Assembly (NCBI GenBank): GCA_946122785.1
Contig: CAMGYJ010000002.1
Location: 25,146,492-25,210,491, forward strand
Length of the DNA stretch: 64,000 bases
Reading direction: 5' to 3'
DNA from: Linum tenue
Lineage: Eukaryota > Streptophyta > Magnoliopsida > Malpighiales > Linaceae
A program made the position numbers and the translations under genes. The notes below the pieces were generated by a model, which was not told the origin of the DNA, did no database searches, and saw nothing but the letters and a program-made list of their open reading frames with translations. Numbering within the stretch: the stretch's first letter is position 1; the number at the start of each line of letters is the position of its first letter. Shown in pieces: positions 43,377 to 53,574 of the stretch.

Positions 43377-45576
43377 TTAAGTATGCGGCCGACCGCGTAA
43401 TTGGTTGGGTGCTGACTTGAATGTCCCCTTGGTCTTCCCAATTTTTGGATCTTTCACACTTCGAAGGGGTGCTGGAGGGTTTGCAGGTGCAGTGTTGTCC
43501 GTTCTCTCCCTCGAGAACTCAATTGCCCATTGAGTAAGGTTATCCAACCACTTAAAGACATGATTAAAAACAACTTCACTACCACACACGATGTCACACA
43601 AACGCTTACACTTTAGAGACAATCCTCCATGTCTTATCAGTCGACCAACTTTCTCTTCCACATCACCTCCAACTCCAGGATGACGATTTAGTGTCTTCGC
43701 AGTTTGGGTCCATCGAAGCTTGAACCACGTGGAGGGTAGTGCGGTGTATCCCATATTTTTCTATTACTGTAGGCATATGTCTGCATGGAAACCCCTTAGA
43801 TTCAAATAATGCACACTCGCATTTTAGATCTTGATTGGTCGTTTTAAATGTTAACCTCCTCATCCGATCCGGGTTCATGCAGTTCTTCAGAATGAATGTC
43901 TCTGTCCCATCTTATTCATTTCTTCTCTCCGCTAATACATAAGAAGCTTCATTCTCTAGTTCACACTTGAAGACAGCAAGTGTACGATGTGTGTAGATAC
44001 TTTCAGCTTGCATTTCCCATGTGCGAAGGGCATGCTTGCAGACCAGCCTTGTGTGCCTCGAAAAATAATCATCCTCCACCTCCGTGAAACGCATCCCCTC
44101 CAGTACTTCATCAATGTCCTGAACAAAACGTTGCAAGCTATATTGAGTTCCCACATACACATTTATCCAATGGTTGCATGACTCACATCGCGAGGTTGAT
44201 TGGAGTCTACCGAAATAAATATACTTCAAGTATGCCTCTGCCCACAGTAATTTGTTAGCGTACAAATCGTGCAACCACTTATTTGCAGACAAACCATGCT
44301 CACTAATCAAATACTCACAGCGCCTCTCAAACTCCTCAATCGATATACGTGCTTTTGCCAAGTAGGTGAATGCGCTAACGAACTCCCTGTTATGAACGGC
44401 CGTTTTCGCATTTGTCTCAATATGCCAAATACACAGATGGTGAAACACTCCAACCAGAACAGTAGCAATGGTGCAACGCATAGACTTGCTTCCGTCTGTG
44501 ATCACTGAAGTCGGCATCTTAGAGTTCATACACTCCAGAAAGGTATTCAACAACCAAACGTAGTTGAGAATTGTCTAGTTATCCAACTGGGCAAAACCAT
44601 ATATGATGTTACGGTGGTGGTGATTTACACCAACCATCATAACAAATGGTCGATTGTACTTGTTGCGCTTGTAGCATGCATCGAACGCCAAGACATCCCC
44701 AAAAAAATGGTAATCTGCTCTAGATGTGGAGTCCGACCAGAAGAGATTGCTTAATTCACCTTCATCGTTGGTTGTGTACTTGAAGAAGCTGCCCACATCA
44801 GAAGTATGTTTACTTTGCAAGTAACCCAATGTTCGGTTAACATCTCTTATTAGATCGTCGTCAACTGTTCGGGATTTCTGAACAGCGTTATCCAAATCCT
44901 TTTGAGTGCGCCCCAGATTCTCATATCCTCCAACTTTATTCTTCATGAACTGAACAATGTTGCGTTGTTTTATTCCTGACTGTCGCATCCCTATCGTCAG
45001 AGCCTTGTCTCCTTCACTCACATTTCGATGAGACCGAAGGAATTGAGTTTCTTCTTCATTGCAGCAACGATGTGAGTGCTTCCTCTCAAACTTAGAAACA
45101 ACCCACATTTTCTTATTCCGATCAAAGCGTATAGTATACGATGCCTTGCAAGAATGTCTTGTCATCTTACGATGTTGTCGTGTCCGACCTTCTTTATCTA
45201 TATGCATCTTATCTCTAGTCCCCTCTCTCGAATATACCATTGTCCTCCCAATTGCTACTCCTCGACGACTCCTCCGAAGATCTCTACGTCGAATGCTAAA
45301 CCCTTTCGCTTTAGCATAGGCATCATAAAATTTCTCTGCATCTTCTAATGTTTGGAACTCCATGGAAGGAATTTGTTGTTCATATTCAGTAGCTTCGTCA
45401 TCATCCATAAATTCTTCTTCAGCACACTCGGTTTCCTTATCATCCCCAACCACTTCATCATCCGTATCATATGTATCATCTAGATTATTCATAGATCCTC
45501 CTCGAGCATCCTTTGGTTCCTCATCGAAGTTAACCTCGTCAGCATCTCTATCATGTGTATCATTTCTATTATCCAT
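43377..45576 (-). pseudogene. MULE transposase (FAR1-related), inactivated
   Basis: From the probable start MDNRNDTHDRD (45576), an acidic N-terminus is followed by a FAR1-type DNA-binding domain (FQTLEDAEKFYDAYAKAKGF ... RRDLRRSRRG ... CKASYTIRFD ... KFERKHSHRC). The MULE catalytic domain comes next (DVLAFDACYKRNKYNRPFVM; VITDGSKSM; HHLCIWHI) and then a SWIM zinc finger (CECALFESKGFPCRHM). Lesions are TAG at 44575-44577 in the catalytic core, TAA at 43912-43914 before the SWIM finger, and a one-base frame change near 43750. The lysine/proline-rich tail (DPKIGKTKG) ends at 43377. The protein would bind the TIRs and cut the element. This copy is defective, although the lesions are few. Confidence 0.87.
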
Positions 45577-45619
45577 CCTACAACGATCGGAATACGAATT
45601 GAATGTCAAATACATACAA

Positions 45620-46440
45620 AATTAGCTCTCGTCAGGTCGACCTGAATGGACTAAACGGTCGACCTTATCACCAAATTATACAGATGGGGTCGACCAGAAT
45701 TCACTGTATGGTCGACCTTATCATATAATTACACAGATACGGTCGACCGAAAGGTTGAGATGGTCGACCTTATTAGGGAAAAAGTGAACCACAAACAACC
45801 TTTAACCAGCACACACGACACATACCTTAGCAAACACGGTCGACCACTTATTGGTACGGTCTACCGGAATAAGAATAAACCGCCACCAACACACGATCCC
45901 AATAAGAGCGATGAGATTACAACTTCACTCCAACAAATTGCATAAATCGAAGTGCGAATAAAGTCTTAAGACTTCCATATATTTATAGAGAATGTAGACA
46001 AATTTCTTATCCTTACTAGTATGGGCACACTTATCCCAATTGGTGAAGGATATATAAAATCATAATTCGACAAGGACAAGTACACAAAATCCTAATTGGA
46101 TAAGGAGAAGTAAGTAAAAGCTAATCCGACTCATTTCGGTCGACCTCTTTACACGAATGGTCGATCATTTTTGATAAATGTTAAATAGGCCGACCTCTTT
46201 ACACGAATGATCGACCGTTCTTTATAAATGTGAAACATGTCGACCTCTTTACACGAATGGTCGATCGTTTTTTATTAAGGCGAAACAAACATGACTCCAT
46301 CCTTATTCCACATTGTTTTGGACTTTGCTACGGTATCATAGGCCGACCTTAAGCGTCACGAGGTCGACCTGTGCTCTGCCTACGGGTTTGACCGCTTTGA
46401 GTATGTGGTCGACCACTTGTTCTAGACGATTGAAATCATA
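45620..46440. repeat. GGTCGACC palindrome cluster between transposase and Ulp1 gene
   Basis: About ten copies in two groups (45623-45850 and 46138-46415), plus variants. The interval is the likely 5' region of the transposase gene, since the transposase start lies at 45576. Confidence 0.92.
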
Positions 46441-46572
46441 AATTCCTTCACAACCATAATTGTATAACAAATCTAATAAACGATAAACATTCAAAATCCA
46501 AAATGAAACAACCTCGCAAATACAAATTCAACGTGTATTGTCTAAATAATGCAACATTGTAACTTAATGACT

Positions 46573-48712
46573 TCATTTCTTTGCTTTTTTGTTTGAACTC
46601 TTTCTCTCTTTGCCTCGTTCCATGCATTCATCTACTACATGCTTGAAAAGATTTTCTCGTGCACGGTTTTCAAAATGTGTAGCCAGATACCATAGAATCT
46701 CTTTTCGAGCCGGTAATTTGTGTTCTTCTCCTATCTGCATTATGGCATGTAAGACTTCGTTAGAACTAAAAAAAGTACAAATTAAACAAGTTATTTGTTA
46801 GACGATATACTCACCACTCTATCCAGATCCTTGGATCCATAGCGCATCCACTGCATGACGTGCACACCACACTCGGTACTATTCCTTTGCCCTTGAACGC
46901 GTAGCTCTTCAAATTTGAAATCTCCAAAATTTGGTACTGCTACATTGCTTATGCGCTCCGGTTTAAAAATATCAAACAAAATTGGAAAACTACACACAAA
47001 TAACGAATATTTTATGCTTCTAGCATAATACGTGACGCTTAGTAGTCAGAAAATTATAGGAAACACTTACCAATTTCTCGCATTGTGCTTATTTACGCTT
47101 AAGATTCGCCTAACTAGTTGAAGGTAGACTGTCAAGCAAACATGCAGTTTTTTGCTGGACATTGACGAGATACAGAAACCAATGGCGTGCTTCATCGTCA
47201 AGAACTGGCATAAATATCTAGCAACGAAACACTCACTATATGTTAAAAAAGCGAATACAAACAAATGCACTTTCAAAATTTAATGAGATAGGGACATTGA
47301 ATAACCTTCTGGCATGCACTGGCATTCGGCATATACACCACGCGATCATTCATCAACTTGTTACGAATTTTTCTGGTCTTCATGTTAGCGCGTACCATTT
47401 TCTGTGCCATGTTTTAATTGATATGAATTGACATGCTACAATATAAATAACTAGGTTATGAAAAATAATTTAACGTTACGGCTCTTACCGAAAACATATT
47501 TGGCAAATACCACACATTTGGCTCTTTCACATCATGTTTTTCAGACATTGTTAGTGCCCTTGCACACAAATCCACCACCTACCATCCAACAATCAAACAC
47601 AAAACCCTCGTAAATCGTAACATAAATAGTGCATAATTCATACGAAAGTCGTAGTAGTATAGTACTTACGGATGAGCAAACCCAGCTACTCTCGCTAATG
47701 ACCGAACTCAAATAATTTCGTTGCAGGTTTTTAGAAAAAAGTCAACAACGGTCAAACTGCAAAAATCAAAATAACAGAAATGTCGATTCGAATTTTCAAC
47801 GTACAAGTCGACCTGTTCACAGTCAAGGTCGACCTTATTGGATAAAAAATCGACCTCATGAACGAAACGGTCGACCACACGTACTAGAAAAGTCTCTTAC
47901 TTGTCCCAATTCGCGTCCCTAGCCTTCTCTTTAGTAACAACATATACAAGTCTTCAACTGGATTTTGAAGATTTTCGGTGAATCCTTTTAGGCCCTCCAC
48001 TTTCATGACCTACAAATCATAGTTAAAATTAAAGTAACATATGAACACAAACACACATTATAGATGAATATGTAACGTAAACTTACTCCATGCTTTTCGA
48101 AAGGACTCTTAGATTCATCTTCGTCGCTATCAGCACTAAATAATCCTTTTCTTACAAAATGATCCTTCTGTTGAGTGGTGTGGGAGTCATTTTCATATCG
48201 AGGTCTCTTGTACTTAGGAGAGGAACCCTTGCTGTCATTCGTTGTTTCACTCTGTCAAACATATAAACAAAACAAATTAGCACTAATGATAGTAATACTA
48301 ATATCTTCAATCACATATGAATATACTTGTCTACCTTTATATTGTGCTCTTTCAATAAAACGTCTATGCTCTGATAGCAATTTGCAGAGTCATCATGGTC
48401 TTCCTCCTCTTTATCAAAGTCAAATTTCTTTCATGTACCATCTCTTCCTTCATTCTCCATTCATTCTGCACTTATATATTTGATAGCACCTTCTAGCCTC
48501 TCAAACCCATCATGCATCATCCCAGTCATATATTTCAATCGAACTGACAATTGCTCCACTTTATCACGAATAGACTTCTGAAAGTCATTGACTTGTTTTT
48601 GACACACCACCAGCTGCTCTTGTGTGGCTTTCAACACGCTGCTCTTGTGTGACTTTCAACACTTTCATGATTTCACCCAAATCTTGATGCAATCTCTCAT
48701 CATGCGTCATCG
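46573..48712 (-). pseudogene. Ulp1-type (C48) cysteine peptidase gene of the MULE, multi-exon, probably defective
   Basis: The exons read on the minus strand. First is an N-terminal coiled-coil region (48712-48467). Acidic, Lys-rich exons follow, with PNVWYLPNMFS near 47500. An exon with the catalytic His/Asp region HWFLYLVNVQQ...LLDSLPS (47110-47225) comes next. The exon at 46815-46989 carries the Gln/Cys box VQGQRNSTECGVHVMQW. The last exon (46734-46573) runs IGEEHKLPARKEILWYL to a basic tail. The His-Asp-Gln-Cys set of SUMO/NEDD8-type Ulp1 peptidases is therefore present. Defects are a 25-bp tandem duplication (48613-48662) that shifts frame, a TGA in the next exon, and an apparent shift after LLDSLPS. 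Ulp1 genes are recurrent passengers in plant MULEs. Their role in transposition is unsettled. Confidence 0.7.
48613..48662. repeat. 25-bp tandem duplication in the Ulp1 gene
   Basis: GCTGCTCTTGTGTGGCTTTC... and GCTGCTCTTGTGTGACTTTC..., two adjacent 25-bp copies with one mismatch. Because 25 is not divisible by 3, the frame is lost. Confidence 0.9.
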
Positions 48713-49505
48713 TCTAAACAATTTAAAAAAATTCAAATCATAATTCAACTTCAAATTTCTACAATTGACCAAAAAACAGAGACGTGGTTGACCTGACAAA
48801 TTATTAGGTCGACCAGAAAGACAAATTGTGACTACCACAACCTTTAAGGTCGACCTCTAATCTTCCTAGGTCGACCTATCCAGCAGGAAAATAACAATTA
48901 ACCAACAAAAGCAAGTGCAATATTAAACCGAAAAATGGATAGGTCGACCAGATAGCTTGAGCGGCCGACCTTTTGAAGCACAACATAATCTTACAAACAA
49001 AGCCAAAGTCGACATTCAGGTTGAACAACCAAAACAAACAGAAACGGTCGACCTTGAAACATATTAGGTCGACCTATTGGGTTGATCTTTGTTACCTCGC
49101 AAATACGGAAGTCCAAGTGTTGTGCCCTAAATTCAATTCCGAATAATTATCTCGTCAAGTCGACCTGGTTGAGGTCAAGGTCGACCAAATGATATTTTGC
49201 ACGCAAAATTATATCAAATTAGACGGTGGAAATCACGCATTAGAGAAGATGACGAATGCTACATTAGGTCGACCTCACCTTCGACGTGGTCGACCACTTT
49301 CAACACGTACAACAGCAACCGCGAACGATCTTCTTCACAAAGGCTCTAAATCGGAAAAACCTAATTCAGACTTTTGGTGGCGTTGAAGGGACTTATATTC
49401 GTATTTATAGAGATTTAGGACGTGAATGGGTCGACCCAATTCGTTTTCTTGTCCAATTGTGGAATCTTTCTGGTGTTGGAATCCTTATCCAATACGGATA
49501 CGGTG

Positions 49506-50004
49506 TGCATGAGTAGGGCTGTCCATTTGGTTTTGGTTTTTTGGTTTTAACCAAAACCAAACCAATTGGAAAGCTAATGGTTTCAGTTTTTTGGTTTTAA
49601 ACCAATAAGCGACTTAATGGTTTTGGTTTGGTTAAAACCGAAAAACCAATAGAAACCATTAAGAAACCAATAAGAATAAATATTATTCATCAACAATTTT
49701 TTTTTTGTTTCTTTTGACACGCATGCCAACCAATAATTTGTAATGTCCATTTACCGTTATTATGACGTTTATTCAATAAAAAGGAGGGAAATAAGAATAA
49801 ATATGAGTGTATGAGTAAATGTTGATTTTTTGGTTATCCAAACCAAAACCATTAAGGTCCTTATTGGTTTTTGGCAACCAAAAACCAATAAGGACCTTAA
49901 TGGTTTTGGTTTTGGTTTTTGGGATTTGGTTTTTGGTTTTTGGTTTTTCATACTTAATGGTTTGGTTAACCAAACCAAACCAAATTGACAGCCCTATGCA
50001 TGAG
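49506..50004. mobile_element. hAT MITE nested in the MULE, with 8-bp TSD TGCATGAG
   Basis: The element proper is 49514-49996 (483 bp). Its ends are TAGGGCTGTCCATTTGG and, reversed, TAGGGCTGTCAATTTGG. The TSD TGCATGAG lies at 49506-49513 and 49997-50004. The interior is built almost entirely of GGTTTTGGTT/AACCAAAACC words and is highly self-complementary. Non-coding. Confidence 0.9.
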
Positions 50005-50153
50005 GTCGACCTCTTACGAATGCGGTCGACCTGATAGGTGCACAAGGGTCGGCCTATGAGGTATTTGGGTCGACCTTTCATTATGTTATACCACCAAAGA
50101 GGTCGACCATTTTATGTAGACGGTCGACCGCGTCTCTGAACCTCACATAACTG

Positions 50154-50240
50154 AATTAGTCAATTCGGTCGACCGCTTTAGGATTAGGTCGACCGAAAAG
50201 TCCATATCACGGTGACATGCATGTCATCGTAGCAAAGTCC
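50154..50240 (-). repeat. Right TIR of the large MULE
   Basis: Reverse complement begins GGACTTTGCTACGATGACAT and matches the left TIR to about 87 bp. Confidence 0.9.
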
Positions 50241-50249
50241 TAATTTTTA
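50241..50249. repeat. Target-site duplication, right (TAATTTTTA)
   Basis: Second copy of the 9-bp TSD of the large MULE. Confidence 0.88.
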
Positions 50250-50845
50250 ACTTTCATATTCGTAAAGCATGTAAGAAATTCATTTTTTTATCAATCGAAG
50301 TTACTAAAAACAAAGTCATTTTACTTAGAGTTTGTAAAACGATCATGCCAGCTATACCAGTGGTGTTTATGTCAGTTTCATGACCGACACCGTTCAACCA
50401 GGTTCAACTGGCCGACAATGCCACCGACATGACCACCATGATGAGGAGGATGGTAAAAAATTACTAAAACGGTTAACTGGAGTTTAGTGTTTGAAACTAT
50501 CAAATTTCAATTAACCGTGAAGGTTGAACTACTTATTAAAGACCATTGATTCGACTTTATCGCAGTTTTTATCACTATTTCTTGGGGATACACCATGAAT
50601 ACTTGTATAATAACTACAGTAGTTTGATGTTTGATACGATTTTACAAAAAAAAAACTTAGGTTTATAAAGTTTGTTCATCCATTTTAAATATATGAATGA
50701 GAAAAACCTATTAAGATCCAAGAATCATTTCAACATTGCCTGCAAAATTTGATATTTTTATTTCATATGCATCCATGCTACATAGTTTTAATCATATTAT
50801 GTTCATTTGTTCACCCTGGTAAGTTAATGAGTATTTTAATGGGAG
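50250..50845. other. Intergenic, no gene recognised
   Basis: AT-rich sequence that resumes the host context after the MULE. Some wording (taaagaccattgattcgact...tttatcgcagtttt) resembles 30410-30460 (agagaccaattaatgatacg...tttatcgcagttttaat), so both may be copies of another repeat. Confidence 0.35.
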
Positions 50846-51400
50846 TTTTTTTTTATAATGTTGACATCAATTTGTTAAGAACCACAGGAAAAAACAGAAC
50901 AAAGAGAAACCCCAAAACAATAAGAAACCTCAGAACAACCTAAATAGACTTACAGCGTAAAGAGCTAAAAGCAACCACCCAGAGGAAGACGAAAAAACAC
51001 TGCCAAGTAGAAAAGAAAACAAAGCTGCATAAGCAGATTAGATAGCATTTGCCCCTGTCAAACTTGAAACCCTCACACCAACAATTTTGCTCTTCAGGGT
51101 CATAAGCCATTCCTCGGCAACCTCTTTATCAACCTTGCCAGCGACTGACAACCACTGGGTAATGAGACAACCAATCTTGAATGCAATTTCATACTCAGTG
51201 TTGGACACCCCATCAAAGATCCTGCGGTTTCTTTTCTTCCATATACTCCAGCATATACTCACACCAACATCCGATTTGGAGTTTAGGAGCATACAGAAAT
51301 TCAAGGCATAGTTTAAGAAAAAAAATTCTATGTTTTCAATGAATTGATACGAGAGCCATTGAAAATTGGAGCACAGAGCCCACAAACTTGGGTTCACTGT
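50846..51400 (-). mobile_element. LINE 3' fragment (zinc-binding reverse-transcriptase tail)
   Basis: The minus-strand frame contains VSICWSIWKKRNRRIFDGVS, the W-x-IWK-RN-RIF signature that follows the RT zinc-binding domain of plant L1-like elements, then a variable tail ending near 51038. About 180 bp further on, an A9 run on the minus strand (50846-50854) marks the 3' end. It is 5'-truncated, with no RT domain. Its TSD was not resolved. Confidence 0.65.
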
Positions 51401-51639
51401 AGGCCCTTGGGCCCATCTACCAGCTTAATGGTATTATGACAACCGTTGGATCCATCTACCAGCTTGAGAGCCAAGTCTGTCAAAGCAGCCGGTCTATTTG
51501 GTTGGTCAAAGCAGCCAGTTTTGATCGGGTCCGAGAGCGGAGGCGTCACTGGGTTCCTCCTGATACTTGTTTTCGTCACCAATTCCTGGCAGATCTATTT
51601 CACCCGACTGGTCAACCCAGTTCCTGACAAGTCCATAAA

Positions 51640-53010
51640 AATGGGGTCAAGATTAGGTGACTAAGGGGTCCCCTTAGTCATGTGACTAAGTACTGCATCT
51701 CAACCATCCAACCTCATTTAAATCTAATGGCTCTAAATAATTTAATTTAATAAAGGGTAGAGTAGTAATTTTATATCTTATTTATTTAACAATTAACAAT
51801 TAAATAATAATTATTGGTGCCTCCTACCTCCCTTCCGTTTCTTTCCGCCGCTCAATGATTTTCTCCACCGCCCAACGGTTCTTCCGCCGCCCTCCATCTT
51901 CCTTTTGGCCTGGGAAATTTTATTCCACAGAAGTGGAGGTGGCCTGGGAATATTTTCCCCCCACCAGGAATATTTTCCAGAGAGAGAGAGAGAGATTTTT
52001 TCTACTGACCAGAGGAGACTTTCCGGCGACCGAAGGGGACTTTCCGACGACAGTGTTGGATTTGTGATGTTTGGTGATCTATTTTGTAATGTTTGTATAG
52101 ATTCGGTTTGTATTGTTTATTATTCTTGTTTGTCATTTTTAGTGACATTTTGTACGGTTAGTATGCTTTGTATTGTTTGTCGGTTTATTTTGTAATGTTT
52201 GTACGCTTTTTTGTTATTTTGTAATGTTTGTCGGTTTCTTTTGTAATGTTTGTAAACTTTGTTATTTTTGTGCACCATGTTTATCATTTTTGCCAACCAT
52301 ATTTGTAATGTTTTTTATGCCTAAAAAACAACCTGGTTGACTTTTGGATGGAGCTCCTCTATATAGGGATGGAGCCTCCAAAGTCAACCCGGGTGTTTTT
52401 TCCAGTTTGTATGAATTGTCGATCTAGTTTGTCATTTTTGTCCACCATGTTTGTAATGTTTGTATGTCTAAAAAACAACCGGGTTGACTTTGAGACGGAG
52501 CCCTCAATATAGGGATGGAGCCTCCAAAGTCAACTCGGGTGTTTTTTCCAGTTTGTATGGATTGTCGGTCTAGTTTTTTATTTTTGTCCACCATGTTCGT
52601 ATTGTGTATGTCTAGAAAACAACCGGGTTGACTTTGAGACGGAGCCTCTATATAGGGATGGAGCCTCCAAAGTCAACCCGGTTATTTTTTCTTTTTTGTA
52701 TGATTTGTATTGTTTGTCGGTCTAGTTTGTATTGTTTGTACAGTTCATACGTCTGTAATGTTTGTAAATTTGTTTGTATGTTTTGTCGTTGTAGTTTGTA
52801 CTGTTTGTATATTTGTATGGTTTGTACTGATTGTAAGTTCGGTTTGCATACTTCGTAATTTTCCATAATACCCAAACTACCCCTGTCATTAATTAAATAG
52901 TCATTCCAACTTTTTAACCGTAAGATCGTTGTGTCTAAATTTAAGGGCTGGGAGGGGCTTAGCCAAGTGACTAAATACCTGCTAGTCATGGGATCCGCAC
53001 TCCGTAAAAA
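51640..53010. mobile_element. MITE-like non-autonomous element with internal tandem repeats
   Basis: The ends are loosely inverted: the left has ttagtcatgtgactaagta...ctcatttaaatctaatgg, and the right in reverse has atgactagcaggtatttagt...cttaaatttagacacaacg. The interior order is an AT lead, a CT/GC-rich block (51820-51960), a GA run (51977-51992), then TTTGTAATGTTTGT-type repeats and a 146-bp tandem array. The superfamily is not determined and no TSD was resolved. Confidence 0.4.
52290..52695. repeat. 143-146-bp tandem repeat with hairpin units
   Basis: Three units are aligned on atatagggatggagcctcc at 52361, 52507 and 52650. Each unit contains ggttgactttg...caaagtcaaccc as an inverted repeat around the central ggag...ctatata...ggatggagcctcc, able to form a long hairpin. 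Confidence 0.85.
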
Positions 53011-53574
53011 TGTCTAGAATGGGTGTCGGAACCTCACACCTAATTGAGAAAATCATGACATCTCCTGCCATGGCCATGCAATTGGCTCGTCCATACTAAT
53101 TTGATTGCCTAAAATGGGAATTTAAAGTATTATATAAGGGGAGAGGTGATGAAAAAATACGGAGTTAATTGGGGAGAGATAATTAGGGAATTAAAGGGAC
53201 ATTCAATCCTATGTAGGCTTTTCACGGTCCATGCATGGTCGAAAAGAGATTTGGAAGTATAAACACCGGCCAAGGGGATAAATTGCGTTGGTCGACAGTG
53301 CTCTACTTAACACTAATATTCACAATGAAAGATCATGGACAAATGTCAAATGGAGATCCATAACTAACAGTATAACACATAACAAGATCCCACATTTATT
53401 TCATACTTCATACGAAATATATAGTTTAAGTATTGTCTTTCAAAAGAGAGGTGTTTCCAAACATCTAGGAAACAGGAAATGTAAAAACCAACACAAGATA
53501 GACACAGAACTACAAGAACATACAAGCATTGATGTACATTCTCCCTTTTCTTTACTCCACCATTGTTGGTCTTT
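53011..53574. other. Intergenic, 3' flank of P450 gene 1
   Basis: No gene recognised. A 3' UTR of the minus-strand P450 is expected in the last 200-300 bp. Confidence 0.4.

Larger units (their letters stand above)
47810..50220. repeat. GGTCGACC palindrome cluster, right end of MULE
   Basis: About twenty copies spread over the right arm, interrupted by the Ulp1 exons and the nested hAT MITE. It includes the copies inside the right TIR. Confidence 0.92.
35007..50240 (-). mobile_element. 15.2-kb Mutator-like element with FAR1-type transposase, Ulp1 peptidase and GGTCGACC array
   Basis: Termini are inverted repeats of about 87 bp (35007-35094, 50154-50240) with a perfect 9-bp TSD. The TIRs contain the palindrome TGACATGCATGTCA and then CGGTCGACCTAATCCT. 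In plus-coordinate order it carries a minus-strand plant-transposon-protein ORF, a nested gypsy element, a repeat-rich spacer, a broken MULE transposase, an Ulp1-type peptidase gene, and a nested hAT MITE. MULEs with Ulp1-like genes are known in plants. About 55-60 GGTCGACC palindromes fill the non-coding parts. The transposase has stops and a frameshift, so this copy is not autonomous now. Confidence 0.88.

Noticed and set aside
44269..45625. Plus-strand frames opposite the MULE transposase
   Set aside because: Shadows. Only the minus strand shows FAR1 and SWIM motifs.
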